64,000 nt of DNA. Origin: Antedon mediterranea (taxonomy: Eukaryota > Echinodermata > Crinoidea > Comatulida > Antedonidae). The stretch is taken from positions 21,672,922 through 21,736,921 of the forward strand of contig NC_092678.1 in the NCBI RefSeq assembly GCF_964355755.1, written 5' to 3'. This document shows positions 1 to 11,600 of this stretch, in pieces (the first letter of the stretch is position 1; every line of letters starts with the position of its first letter). The notes under the pieces were generated by a model, which searched no databases, was not told the origin of the DNA, and worked only from the letters and a program-made list of their open reading frames with translations. Made by a program: the position numbers and the translations under genes.

Positions 1-1017
1 GATGTTGTTTTTAATTATTCATTAGTAATGTATGTCCTCTCGGCCCAGGTGAACACAAAAAAAGATAGGAGATAAACAAACTATAACAAAATACGTGCTG
101 GTTTTTTTACATCTTATTTCATTGTCAAATGTTACAGCTGCTTACAATACGTTTCTGAATCATCGTTATGTAGGTTGTGATCTGTATATGTATTTAGATG
201 TCATTTTTTATTTGAAATTCGAGGACGCAAGTACCAGTCAAAAATATTGATTATTGGATTTCACTCCAAAGTTAACATAAGTGTTTACGTAACCCAATAT
301 ATTTAGTCAGATTTTTGAAGTTACAGCACAAGTCGTTATTGTTGGTAATCATCAGAATGAAGATCATAATAACGTTTACGTTTATGATTATTTTTACGTT
401 TGGCACTTTTCTTGTATCGAGCAGCAGCACAAACGGTGAGTAGCCTACGTTAAGACCATCCAAAAGATCAAGTGTTATTGCGAATCATTATTTCAAAACA
501 GTACCAGTAGGCCTATTTTACAAGACTCTTGTAAAAAAAAAAATGTTTTAATCAAACCACACAGGTGCTGTTTGTCCAGATCTGTGGCAACCTTTTGGTC
601 GCAGCTGCTACAGATTATTTGAGAACCATCTCAACTGGGTTGATTCTCTTGAAGTGTGTAAAGGCTATCAGGGAAGTTTAGCGACTGTGAATACAGTAGA
701 AAAACAGACGTTTATAGTTGAAATGTGCCGCGGTATCTCTGAAGTCTGGATCGGGTTTAACGACATAGACGTTGAAGGTGTTTGAAAGTGGGTATCTGGA
801 GCTGAAGATAACGATTTTAATAGTACGTACGGTATTTTTCTAAATAATAATATGTATTTTTTGTTTTTACACAACAAGTTCTAAAACAACCAGCCCAAAT
901 ACCATTCTATCAAATTATTAATTAAATTCATAATCATCTTTTATTTATATATATATTATGTTAATAATGTTGAGACTGCGTACTACACCAACATTCATGT
1001 GTTAAAGTAGGCCCAAT

Positions 1018-1333
1018 TAAAGATGTATTGTCTCCTTAAAACATTTTCCTTACAATTCACATAATAGTTATTCTATTTGACCAAAAGTTTGGATCGGAAA
1101 AAACATTATTTACCTGAAAAACTGTAATTTAAAGCAATAATTAAATTGGCTGCCAGTGGGTTTTTTTGGTTGAATGTAACCATTTATGTTGTCATTTTAT
1201 AAGTGAAAACAATATATTTTCTCGTTTTTTCTACGGAAATGATTAAATTTATTAAAGCTACAAAATAACTTACCTAAAGTCTGATTTAATTAATCTTCAT
1301 TTTCATGTTTTTTGGGGGACAATACATCTCTAA
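1018..1333. mobile_element. Palindromic MITE, family 3 (GATGTATTGTC ends)
   Basis: This lies in the second intron of lectin copy 1. The left end reads AAAGATGTATTGTC and the right end is its inverse, GGGGGACAATACATCT. It has no coding capacity. A second full copy lies at 33776-34110, and decayed relatives lie at 61741-61996. Confidence 0.65.
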
Positions 1334-1959
1334 CTAATATTTTTTCAAATTTGTAACCCTGTTTTTTTTACAGTGTGGTTTTCCACTGAGCCAAACGACC
1401 GTGATTGGGGCATGGTAAATATACAAGATCAGTATTCTGGAGATTGCGGCACCGTGTTTGATTCACTTGATTCATTATGGGTGGATCGTAACTGCGTTCG
1501 ATTCAACCAATTTATTTGTGAGAAAGGTACAGAAATAATAATTTTTTTTGTTAAACTTATTGCCTACTCTTCATTTAGTGCGTTACTATTAAAGTAGAGG
1601 GGATCCCCCCCCCCCCAATCCCCATTTTCCCACAAGGGCCCACCGGAGGTGCTGACCGGTCGTTGGGGACCCAGAATTTTTGTTCGTACATAATTTTTGG
1701 TTTGTTTGTTTTTGTTTATTGCATGTATGTACTGTACATTATATGGTTACCAAACTGACAAGACGCTTCTTTTGGAATACTATTGAATATTGTAAATGTA
1801 ATTGTGAATAAATCTAGTATAACGCTAATGATTTAGACCTATTGTTAGACCTGAAAGATCTTAAATTTCGAAAAACATGATAGGTCACCTACGATACTGG
1901 AAACATGGTTATAGGGAACATGTTTTATGCCGATACACAGCTAGGTAATCATTACCTTT

Positions 1960-2002
1960 TTAATTTACCTCCGCCGAGGAGGTATGTGTAATCGATCGCG
2001 TG

Positions 2003-2037
<35 letters not shown>

Positions 2038-2075
2038 TTGTTTGTCTGTTTGTTTGTTAGCAGGATTACTCAAAA
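1960..2075. repeat. TCTG/TTTG simple repeat within a dispersed element
   Basis: CCGCCGAGGAGG is followed by a TGTC tetranucleotide run, then TGTT runs, then TTAGCAGGATTACTCAAAA. The last block recurs at about 40945-40970 in a RAB29 intron, so this is part of a dispersed repeat and not only slippage. Confidence 0.5.
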
Positions 2076-2934
2076 AGTAATAACAAGATCTTTACCAAAA
2101 TGAATATACAGATAAATATGTGGTTATTGATTACTTTTTAATTTATTCAGAGAGACACATACATACATCGAAACAAGTCTATAGAAACAATGGTAGCCCA
2201 GGCTGCTTGGAGGAAAGTGAATTAGCTGACCTAACACTGAGAAGTTCGACGACTGTTCGTAGTCGGGTTGATTGCTTTCGTCTTTGCATTTCAATTGAAC
2301 ATTGCACTGTGTTTCAGGTTCTTAGTACTTCAAAAAACGCACTGACATGCGACGTCCTCCGGAGTGAAGGAGAGCATGCGCAGTATGAATCTGGACACGA
2401 TGCTTGTCATATGTTTATCATAATAGATTAAATTTTAAATGTAAAAAACTTTACATTGATGACTTAAAGGACTATTAGAGAACAGGTGTATAAGTAAAAC
2501 GTATCCGCTAATTACTGTACGTGTTATAAACTCAACTTTTAAAGTTTTTTAAGCATCGCAGTAGATTCGCGTGTAACACGAATATTGTACGAGTTTCCTT
2601 AGAAAAATAATAAGTTTTTCTTTCACTTAAAAGTACAATGTTATTCTTTTGAATAATAGTTATTACCCTATCCCACCTTTGCACAGACTTCGATGTATGT
2701 GTTGTAGGAAAAAATAAAAGGTAATTGTTTAAATGTATATGTGAAATCGCCTGTCACTTTTATTTTTAAACAAAATATTTATCTACGTCGTATTGTACAC
2801 TTCGTATGAATCAAAAGGTAAGTCTGCATTATTTAATATTATAATATTTGACCGTTTTGTTTCATTACGTCTAATTATTTTATATTAAAGTGTATGTGTA
2901 TGTATTTTAACGATATGCTTTGACAAGCTCTGTC

Positions 2935-3046
2935 TACACTATCAAACTAAGTTTGACAAAAACAAGTGTGATGTGCCCAAATATGGTAATAATATGACAT
3001 CATTATCACATGTCGCATAAAGTTTGAGAGTGTAGATAGAGCTTTA
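2935..3046. mobile_element. Palindromic MITE, family 1 (AGCTCTGTCTACACTATCAAA ends)
   Basis: The terminal inverted repeats start AAGCTCTGTCTACACTATC and end in the inverse GTGTAGATAGAGCTT. The core contains GTGATGTGCCCAAATATGG. Further copies or fragments are at 13972-14061, 24541-24660, 25474-25600, 36780-36938, 52020-52058, 52850-52943 and 63515-63577. Confidence 0.75.
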
Positions 3047-3440
3047 GAAGAAATTCTAAACGATTCAGTCAGAACAATTTAGATATTGACTTAGTCCTAT
3101 AAAGTACGGTAAGTAATTTAGGTTGAGGAGTTTTTGATGCCGATTTGATTTGTGAAACTATAATATTGATAGAATTAATTTCTCTATTGTATCTCGGCAG
3201 TTATTATATTGATATTTTAATTTACTAAATTATAAGTAGATTCACGTATTTTATTGTAGTGTGTTTTTCCACTTATTCCTATCAAAGTAAGCAAGAAATA
3301 TTGATTATATTTTGATTTTGCTCGTAAAATAAATGTACTCAAAATACATTTATGTGACTGAATTTCTTTATTTCAGATTTCGTTGTGGAAGTAACAACTA
3401 CGCTGTCATTATTGTTGGTAACAATTGTTTACGAAACAAA

Positions 3441-5877
3441 ATGAAGATCATGATAATAACGTTTACGTTTACTTCTATGATTATTTTTACGTTTGTTACT
3501 TCTCTTGTATCGAGCAGCACAAACGGTGAGTACGTTTATCAGATTCTGCTGCTGTCCCTAGATAAATTGTGACCGACTATTGACAGTCATTTAAAAACGA
3601 GAGTATGTGTATTAGCTTAACTAAACCCGTTTCTAGACTACTGTCAATAGTCGGTCAATCTATCTAGGGACAGACGCAAAACCGATAAAACCATTAGTTA
3701 TGAGTTCGGAACTGTGCGCGCAGTGTCTTTCGAGACACGAGTACGGTGTTTGAAGTCTGCAGTACCGTAATGTGGGGAAAGGTTTTATAGGCGAAATGGA
3801 TGATGCAACGGGGTTGCAGAACTGCGTTCAGACACCAAGCGATGTCGCAATTGGTGTTTGCTACATTGTCCGGTACCATAGACAAATGTCGTTAGTATAG
3901 ACACATCTAACTACCAAAAACAATAATTTGTGAGACAACATTGATTTATTGGAAAAAAAACATGGGGGTCATCTCTCGCATTTATTTGTTAAAAATAATG
4001 TTTTTGGCAAATATCAAACAAATATTTATTTTTAAATCATATCACAGGTGCTGTTTGTCCGGATCTGTGGCAACCTTTTGGTCGCAAATGCTACAGATTA
4101 TTTGAGAACCGTCTCAACTGGTTTAATTCTCTTGAAGTATGTAAAGGCTATCTTGGAAGTTTAGCGACTTTGAATACAAAAGAAAAACACAAGTTCATAG
4201 TTGAAATGTGCGACGGTAGCTGCAATCAGTGGATCGGATTTAACGACATAGACGTTGAGGGTGTTTGGAAGTGGGTATCTGGAGCTGAGGATAACGATTT
4301 TAATAGTACGTAGGTATATTATACAGCGATATAATATTGCCTGTTTAGAGCTGAAATATTAAAATCTGATATCCCCGAGGGAATGATATTTTTCTGAAAG
4401 CGAAGCTGAGCGAAAAATATCATTCCCAAGAGTTGCTACACAAAATTACGTGGTCCTCCAGATTTCACTGGATTGTATACGAAAATTATATAACAGTCCT
4501 CGAGAATTTATAACGTTTACGATCTTTAAAACAGTATGATGCTATTTCGACCAATCACGGTTACATACAATCACTCCCTCAACATAGGGAGAGGACGGGT
4601 AACAGTTAAATAGTCTATAATCAATGTTTAGGATCAATGTTATATTGTTTATTATAGACGTTTAACAATAATTTTATCTACAGTGTTTCTATTTAAATTA
4701 TCACTTGTGTTGTGACATACAAATGTTACACTTACTGTATCACACCACCATTCTCTATAAATACGTTAACACATTGATGGCGGTTTGTTTAGTTTTAACT
4801 TATTTATTCACAGTGTGGCACCCAGTTGAACCAAATAACAATGATGGGTGGGTGAGTGAACCATATAAGAGCAACGGAGATTGTGCCAAGCTGGATAAAA
4901 CTCAATCATTGTGGGGGGATCGTAATTGTGTATACGGATCTTACGGCTTTATTTGTGAGAAAGGTATAAAATAATTGAAATTATAATTATCTTGTATGTA
5001 ACTTACTTTAATTCTGTAACTCAAAAGTTTGAAATTAGTTTATATTATTGTTTAGAACTCTTAAAATGAATGCTGTTGAATTGTAGGCCTACACTTAATA
5101 CGGAAGTTCCTTACCATTTGTTGGAATAGATATAGATGTAGTACGGAGAGTTATGGTGCTGTTTGAGGAAGTTTACGTATGCCTATTATGTACTATTTAG
5201 TTAGGTGGGTGGGTTGACGGTAAGACAGTTGGCGATTAAAGAATCTTTTTGAATTGTAGGCCTACACTTAATACGGAAGTTCCTAACCATTTGTTGAAAT
5301 AGATATAGATGTAGTACGGACAGTTATAGTGCCGTTGAGGAAGTTTACGCATGCCTTATGTACTATTTAGTTAGGATGGGGAGGAGTGGTAAGACAGCAG
5401 CATAACAGGTTGGCGATAAAAGAATCTTTGCGAATCGTTTTTCACTCGGCCTTTGTTTTTGTAGAGAAGCATACCCTTTCTTGGTTGTGAAAACCGTGTT
5501 TCATCCTGCCTTTGTTTTTGTAGAGGAAGCATGTCTTTTGTTACACATTTTATTTTAATAGGCCTGTATACTTTTTTTGTTTCCTATTATTTAAATTATA
5601 TTCAGAGAAGCATATGCGTACATCGAAACAAATCTATGGACGCAACGGTAGCCCAGCCTGCTTGAAGGAAAGTGAATTAGCTGACCTGACACTGAGAAGT
5701 TCGACGACTGTTCGTAGTCGGGTTGATTGCTTTCGTCTTTGCATTTCAATCGAACATTGCACTGTGTTTCAAGTTCGGAGTGCATCGGAAAACGCACTGA
5801 CATGTGACGTCCTACGTAGTGAAGGAGGACATTATGAATCTGGACACGTTGGTTGTCATATGTTTATCATAATATAG
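3441..5877 (+). CDS. Secreted C-type lectin with PAN/apple-like domain, copy 2 (intact)
   Basis: Exons lie at 3441-3525, 4048-4305, 4814-4963 and 5606-5877. They join in phase 1 to 765 bases, or 254 residues. Residues 1 to about 27 form a signal peptide with a hydrophobic run ending VSSSTNG. The C-type lectin domain covers about 30-163, with [13 protein letters not shown] at its start, WIGFND, an EPNN motif (the calcium/mannose-type signature of the family), WGDRNC in place of the usual WND, and a closing FICEK. The PAN/apple-like domain follows, with six or more cysteines (including [15 protein letters not shown] and TCDVL) and the ending CHMFIII. There is no internal stop. A secreted, calcium-dependent sugar-binding protein is likely; an innate defence role is inference only. 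An extra copy of the last exon lies downstream at 6850-7127 and could be an alternative 3' exon. Confidence 0.8.
3545..3676. repeat. Inverted repeat in intron 1 of lectin copy 2
   Basis: CTGTCCCTAGATAAATTGTG followed by ACCGACTATTGACAGT is mirrored downstream by ACTGTCAATAGTCGGT and ATCTAGGGACAG, separated by about 50 bases. It is a fold-back element with no coding potential. Confidence 0.65.
4371..4434. repeat. Short inverted repeat in intron 2, shared with copy 3
   Basis: GGAATGATATTTTTC pairs with GAAAAATATCATTCC across a loop rich in GAAGC. The same structure is at 11517-11578 in copy 3, so it predates that duplication. Confidence 0.6.
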
Positions 5878-6849
5878 TAACATTTAAATTTAAACCATTT
5901 TACATTGTTGACTTAATATACTATAGGAATACAAGCCTATGCGTTCGAAGTGGTATTAGAATACATCAGTTTTCTTAATGTGTTTACGTAGAGTTAGACA
6001 TTTAGGCCTTCGCTAAGCTACAAGCACACTCGCTGTGACGTCACTTTTGGTAATTGTACATTTTAAGACATGCGCACACGAGAGCCGTTGGTAATTTTGG
6101 AAAAATAGTTAATCTATGGTTTTAATAAACACCAATATTGTATATTTAATTAGAATCGCTGCTTGAACGTAACATATGCACCGCAGTAGAATCGCTAATG
6201 TTATCTGTTGTATTACGTAAAAGTAACAAACATTCTGTTATTTATACTTGTAAGCAATAGGCCTACAATTTGTTTCTTTGCTTGCCTGATCTTCACCTTT
6301 TATTCCCTGACATCTCCCAGAAAATCTGCTTTGTGTCTGAAATATTTCCAATCAGACTGATTCCGATTTGGTAGGCGTAGACATATTCTGCGAGTTCTAC
6401 GACCTCACCTCCCTTGTGAATAAACCCACTAAAAAAAAAAAAAAAATTAGAAAGGTAGAAAATAATTGAAATAATAATTGTAATGTATGTAACTTACTTT
6501 AATTCTGTAACTCAAAAGTTTGAAATTAGTTTATATTATTGTTTAGAACTCTTAAAATGAATGCTTTTGAATTGTACACTTTATATGGAAGTCCCTTACC
6601 ATTTGTTGGAATAGTTAGATGTAGTACGGACAGTTAAAAGTGCCGTTTGAGGAAGTTTACGCATCCCTATTATGTACTATTTAGTTAGGATGGGGTAGGA
6701 GTGGTAAGACAGCAGCATAACAGGTTGGCGATAAAAGAATCGTTTTTCACTCGGCCTTTGTTTTTGTAGAGAAGCATGTCTTTTGTTACACATTTTATTT
6801 TAATATTCCTGTATACTTTTTTGTTTCCTATTATTTAAATTATATTCAG

Positions 6850-7127
6850 AGAAGCATATGCGTACGTCGAAACAAATCTATGGACGCAACGGTAGCCCAG
6901 CATGCTTGAAAGAAAGTGAATTAGCTGATCTGACACTAAGAAGTTCGACGACTGTTCTTAGTCGGGTTGATTGCTTTCGTCTTTGCATTTCAATCGAACA
7001 TTGCACTGTTTTTCAGGTTTGGAGTGCATCTGAAAACACACTGACGTGTGACGTCCTACGTAGTGAAGGAGGGCATTCACAGTATGAATCTGGACACGAT
7101 GGTTGTCATATGTTTATCATCATTTAG
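6850..7127 (+). CDS. Extra intact PAN/apple exon (duplicate exon 4)
   Basis: An acceptor TATATTCAG at 6841-6849 precedes an open exon very like exon 4 of copies 2 and 3, ending in a TAG at 7125-7127. The duplicated segment starts near 6445, where the sequence AGAAAG-GTAGAAAATAATTG matches the last bases of exon 3 and the start of intron 3. So only the end of exon 3, intron 3 and exon 4 were copied, just after an A-rich run at 6432-6446. No signal or lectin exon lies between it and copy 2. It could be spliced to copy 2 as an alternative last exon because acceptor and phase are kept, or it could be unused. Reading frame and cysteines are intact. Confidence 0.6.
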
Positions 7128-7258
7128 TGACATTTAAATTGAAACCATTTTTACATTGTTGACCTAATAAATATACTATAGGAATACAAGCCTATACGTT
7201 CGAAGTGGTGTTAGAATACACCAGTTTTCTTAATGTGTTTACGTAGAGTAGACATTAA

Positions 7259-7440
7259 AGCTTGGTTCCCACTAGAACGTAACGCAAAGACGTCAACGCA
7301 ACGCAAGCGTTTTAATCAATGACAAGCGAAGTTATAGACAGTTAGCAATCACAAGCGAATAAGCCATCGCTTGTGATTGGTCAATTCACTTGCGTTGCGT
7401 TACGTCCTTGTGTTGCGTCGCTAGTGGGAACCACGCTTTA
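7259..7440. mobile_element. Palindromic MITE, family 2 (CTTGGTTCCCACTAG ends)
   Basis: The element starts AAGCTTGGTTCCCACTAG and ends with the inverse CTAGTGGGAACCACGCTT. The arms carry repeated AACGCAACGCAAG and the core reads AATCACAAGCGA. Other copies or parts are at 13236-13373, 13376-13515, 15108-15262, 15262-15340, 16010-16186 and 46757-46948. Most lie in the lectin array. Confidence 0.75.
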
Positions 7441-8214
7441 GGCCTACTTACTTTTCGCTAAGCTACAAGCACACTCGCTGTGACGTCACTTAATGCACGT
7501 AATTTATGCAAAAATAGTTGATCTATGGTTTTAATAAACACCAATATTGTATATTTTAATTGGAGTCGCTGCTTGAACGTAACATATGCACCGCAGCAGA
7601 ATCGTAAGAAAAACAAACAAGCACACTCGCTGTGACTTTGTCACTTTTGGTAATTGTAATTTGTAAGACATGCGCACACGAGAGCCGTTGGTAATTTATG
7701 CAAAAATAGTTGATCTATGGTTGTAATGACACTGTATTTAAAACCAATATATTGTATATTTAATAAGAGTCGCTACTTGAAAGTAACATACTGTACACCG
7801 CAGTAGAATCGCTAATGTTATCTGCTGTATTACGTAAGAATAACAAACATTCTATCTTTTATACTTGTAAGCAATTAGGCCTACAATTTGTTTCTGATTT
7901 TCACCTTTTATTCCCTGACATCTCTCTCAGAAAATTGAGTTGAGTCTGAAATATTTCCAATGAGACTGATTACGATTTGGTAGGCGTAGGCCTATACTGT
8001 GAATAGACCCCCTCCCCCACTCCAAACGTGGAGAATTACCTCAATTCAACAACCCCTTTTTTCTTTCAATTGGTATATTGAACGAAATAATTAATAAAAT
8101 AACCATTGGTACTAATTCAATATTTTTTTGTCTGAATGGGTTTTTTTTTCTCAATTGAACGCGTCACAAAAACTATGTTGACGCACGGTTTGCGTCATCC
8201 TTCGTTTCGGTCGT

Positions 8215-8368
8215 TTATTAGCAGAAAAGCGTTTTCTGTGTACATCGTGACGGTGAATTAAGGATGGAGAGAAAATTAGAATTCGTCGCAGTCACTTTCA
8301 CTTTGAAGTATCCGACGTCTATTCAATTTACCATATTATTACGTTCTTGGATGAAACCAGTTTCCCAG
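8215..8368 (+). other. Possible 5' noncoding exon of lectin copy 3
   Basis: A GC-richer stretch ends in CCCAG-GTATGTCT, a good splice donor, about 320 bases before the coding exon of copy 3, which has its own acceptor TTTTCAG near 8648. Copy 4 has a similar CCAG-GTATGTCTG at 14093. This suggests an untranslated leader exon, but no start site is proven. Confidence 0.3.
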
Positions 8369-8690
8369 GTATGTCTAATAAACAAGTTGTTTAGGCCTAA
8401 GTACACTTTAATTAAAATATTCTAACAAATATTGATCAATTTCTTTTTATATGTTCTAACTTACATTCGAGTCACGTATATTACCCAGTTATGGGTATAC
8501 ACAATGTGTTTTAATTTATTCAAAGCTAGTAACAAGATAATAACATTTTTATGATTATTAAAACATATATTATGCGAATTGAAGCGTAAACTCTCCATTA
8601 AAAATACGCTTAGTAACCGAAGTTATTTATTCACATTTTGTTTTCAGAGAGGTACACTTTGGTAAAACTGTTCCTGAATCATCTATCGAA

Positions 8691-11600
8691 ATGAAGATCA
8701 GAATAACGTTTACGTTTTTGATTATTTTTATGCTTGTTACTTCTCTCGTATCGAGCAGCACAAACGGTGAGTACGTTACGTACGGCGATTTCGTTCTATT
8801 AAGGCCAATAAGGCACGATTTACAAATAGTTTCTTTCCAGGAGCTATTAGAGCTTAAACATAATGTAGACACTTTTTTGTAATGTTTTTGTATTTGAGTT
8901 CGTGTTGTGTCCGTTGGATATTGTGCTCCGCCATCAGAGCAAACAGAATTTCTATGTTTTTTCGTAAAACAAATGATAATAAATGATACTTGACTTGACT
9001 ATAAAGAAATGCAATTTATTTGGTGTTGAATGTCTGAGTCATATCTTATAGATACGCCCCATGTCGTTACGAACAAAGTTTTTCTTTCTCGGAATCTAAT
9101 TTTGTTTATATTAATTACATCTCAGATATGTATAGGCCCAATTCCTCCATTTAGCATTTGAATACTAGGCACGTGACTTTAAATCTCGTAAGTTATGATT
9201 TGGTGTACCGTAACTGAACCGGAACATGAACAAGTGGAATTATAGAAACAAAATCTAGATAAGGTCTACGAACGTTTATTTTGCAACTAGTATTTTATTA
9301 AATAAAAAAACAATAAATAAACTTATTTCATCAAATCACAGGTGCTGTTTGTCCGGATTTGTGGCAACCTTTTGGTCGCAAATGCTACAGATTATTTGAG
9401 AACCCTCTCAACTGGTTTGATTCTCTTGAAGTATGTAAAGGCTATCAGGGAAGTTTAGCGACTTTGAATACAGAAGCAAAACACAATTTCATAGTTGAAA
9501 TGTGCCGCGGTAGCTGCACACAGTGGATCGGATTTAACGACATAGACGTTGAGGGTGTTTGGAAGTGGGCATCTGGAGCTGAGGATAACGATTTTAATAG
9601 TACGTAGGTATTATTATTATTTGTTAGTTACCTTGATTTCAGGCAACAATGCGTTATGTTTCAAGGTCAAGCTTCTGATTGGCTCACTGTTTTGTCTGGG
9701 GTCCCCCAGGGCTCGATCCTTGGTCCCCTCTTATTTAATATCTTTATCAATGATCTTTTGTAATTTTTCTTCTTCTTGCTTACGTTTTGCGGATGATATT
9801 AAACTCTTTAATACTATCAATGGCCCTAATGATACTGTTTTCCTTCAAAATGACCTTGGTACTCTCTTCAGATGGACCACCACCTGGAAGCTGAGTTTAA
9901 ACTTACCAAAATGCAAAATTATGACGATTACTAAGAAAAGACAATATTTCCAATATGATTACAGTATTAATAATCATGTTTTGGAAAGAATTGACCGTCA
10001 TAAAGATCTTGGAATTATTATCGACTGTAACTTAAATTTTATTCCTCAAGTTGATGCTGCTGTTAGTAAAGCAAATAGAATGTTAGGCATGATACGTCGT
10101 AATTGCTGGTGTTTTAAAAATTCTAATACTTTAATTCATTTATATGTTTCTCTTGTCCGTCCCCATCTTGAATACTGTAGTGTTGTGTTTAATTCGTTTT
10201 CGTCTGTTCATAGTACCCGTCTTCAAAGAGTCCAAGATCGTTTTGTACGTTTTGTGTATTCTACTTGTCACACTGTCCTCCTTTGTCTGTCTCTCTTCCT
10301 TCTCTTGTCTCTCTTCCTTCTCTTGTCTCTCTTCCTTCTCTTGTCTCTCTTCCTTCTCTTGTCTCTCTTCCTTCTCTTGTCTCTCTTCCTTCTCTTGTCT
10401 CTCTTCCTTCTCTTGTCTCTCTTCCTTCTCTTGTCTCTCTTCCTTCTCTTGTCTCTCTTCCTTCTCTTGTCTCTCTTCCTTCTCTTGTCTCTCTTCCTTC
10501 TCTTGTCTCTCTTCCTTCTCTTGTCTCTCTTCCTTCTCTTGTCTCTCTTCCTTCTCTTGTCTCTCTTCCTTCTCTTGTCTCTCTTCCTTCTCTTGTCTCT
10601 CTTCCTTCTCTTGTCTCTCTTCCTTCTCTTGTCTCTCTTCCTTCTCTTGTCTCTCTTCCTTCTCTTGTCTCTCTTCCTTCTCTTGTCTCTCTTCCTTCTC
10701 TTGTCTCTCTTCCTTCTCTTGTCTCTCTTCCTTCTCTTGTCTCTCTTCCTTCTCTTGTCTCTCTTCCTTCTCTTGTCTCTCTTCCTTCTCTTGTCTCTCT
10801 TCCTTCTCTTGTCTCTCTTCCTTCTCTTGTCTCTCTTCCTTCTCTTGTCTCTCTTCCTTCTCTTGTCTCTCTTCCTTCTCTTGTCTCTCTTCCTTCTCTT
10901 GTCTCTCTTCCTTCTCTTGTCTCTCTTCCTTCTCTTGTCTCTCTTCCTTCTCTTGTCTCTCTTCCTTCTCTTGTCTCTCTTCCTTCTCTTGTCTCTCTTC
11001 CTTCTCTTGTCTCTCTTCCTTCTCTTGTCTCTCTTCCTTCTCTTGTCTCTCTTCCTTCTCTTGTCTCTCTTCCTTCTCTTGTCTCTCTTCCTTCTCTTGT
11101 CTCTCTTCCTTCTCTTGTCTCTCGTCGTTCCAAGTTTGATCTTCAGTTTTTGTATAAATGTATGAATTCCCGTTTCTATTGTAATTTTATCTCAATTCCA
11201 AATGTAATCTTCTTTATTGTCGTGTCAATGTTACCAAGAATGGTTTTATCTCACGTATTTGTCTTCTTTCTAATAATTGTGTTTTAAAGATAATTCTATT
11301 GATCTCTTTTTTGACCGTTATAATTGTTTTTGTAATAAAATTAGTAAAATTGTATAATTTTGTATTTTTAGGTTTTAAGATTTATATATATTTATATGGT
11401 ATAGTTTATTCCATTCTGTAAGGGGCGGGTTTGAATGAGTTTGAATAAAATAAAATAAAATAAAATTATACAGCGATATAATATTGCCTGTTTAGAGCTG
11501 AAATATTAACATCTGATATCCCCGAGGGAATGATATTTTTCTCGAAGCGAAGCTGAGCGAAAAATATCATTCCCAAGAGTTGCTACACAAAATTACGTGG

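Larger units (their letters stand above)
357..2431 (+). pseudogene. CTLD-PAN lectin-like gene, copy 1 (in-frame stop)
   Basis: Four exons are seen at 357-435, 565-822, 1374-1526 and 2151-2431. They sum to 771 bases (256 codons plus stop), and all introns are phase 1. Exon 1 encodes a hydrophobic signal peptide starting MKIII. Exons 2 and 3 encode one C-type lectin domain, with the CPDLW start, WIGFND, an EPND sugar/calcium motif and a final FICEK cysteine. Exon 4 encodes a cysteine-rich PAN/apple-like domain and ends in a hydrophobic MFIIID. At 783-785 the codon that is TGG in copies 2 and 3 is TGA, so translation would stop inside the lectin domain, before EPN. Otherwise the frame is open, so this is a recent pseudogene, a polymorphic null or a sequencing error. 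If made, the product would be secreted and bind carbohydrate, as known for this fold. Its ligand is unknown. Confidence 0.72.

Noticed and set aside
9549-11287. Several long open frames of 290-538 residues on both strands
   Set aside because: They run through the 18-bp minisatellite, whose unit is a multiple of three and lacks stops. They are repeat artefacts, apart from the dead LINE fragment at each side.
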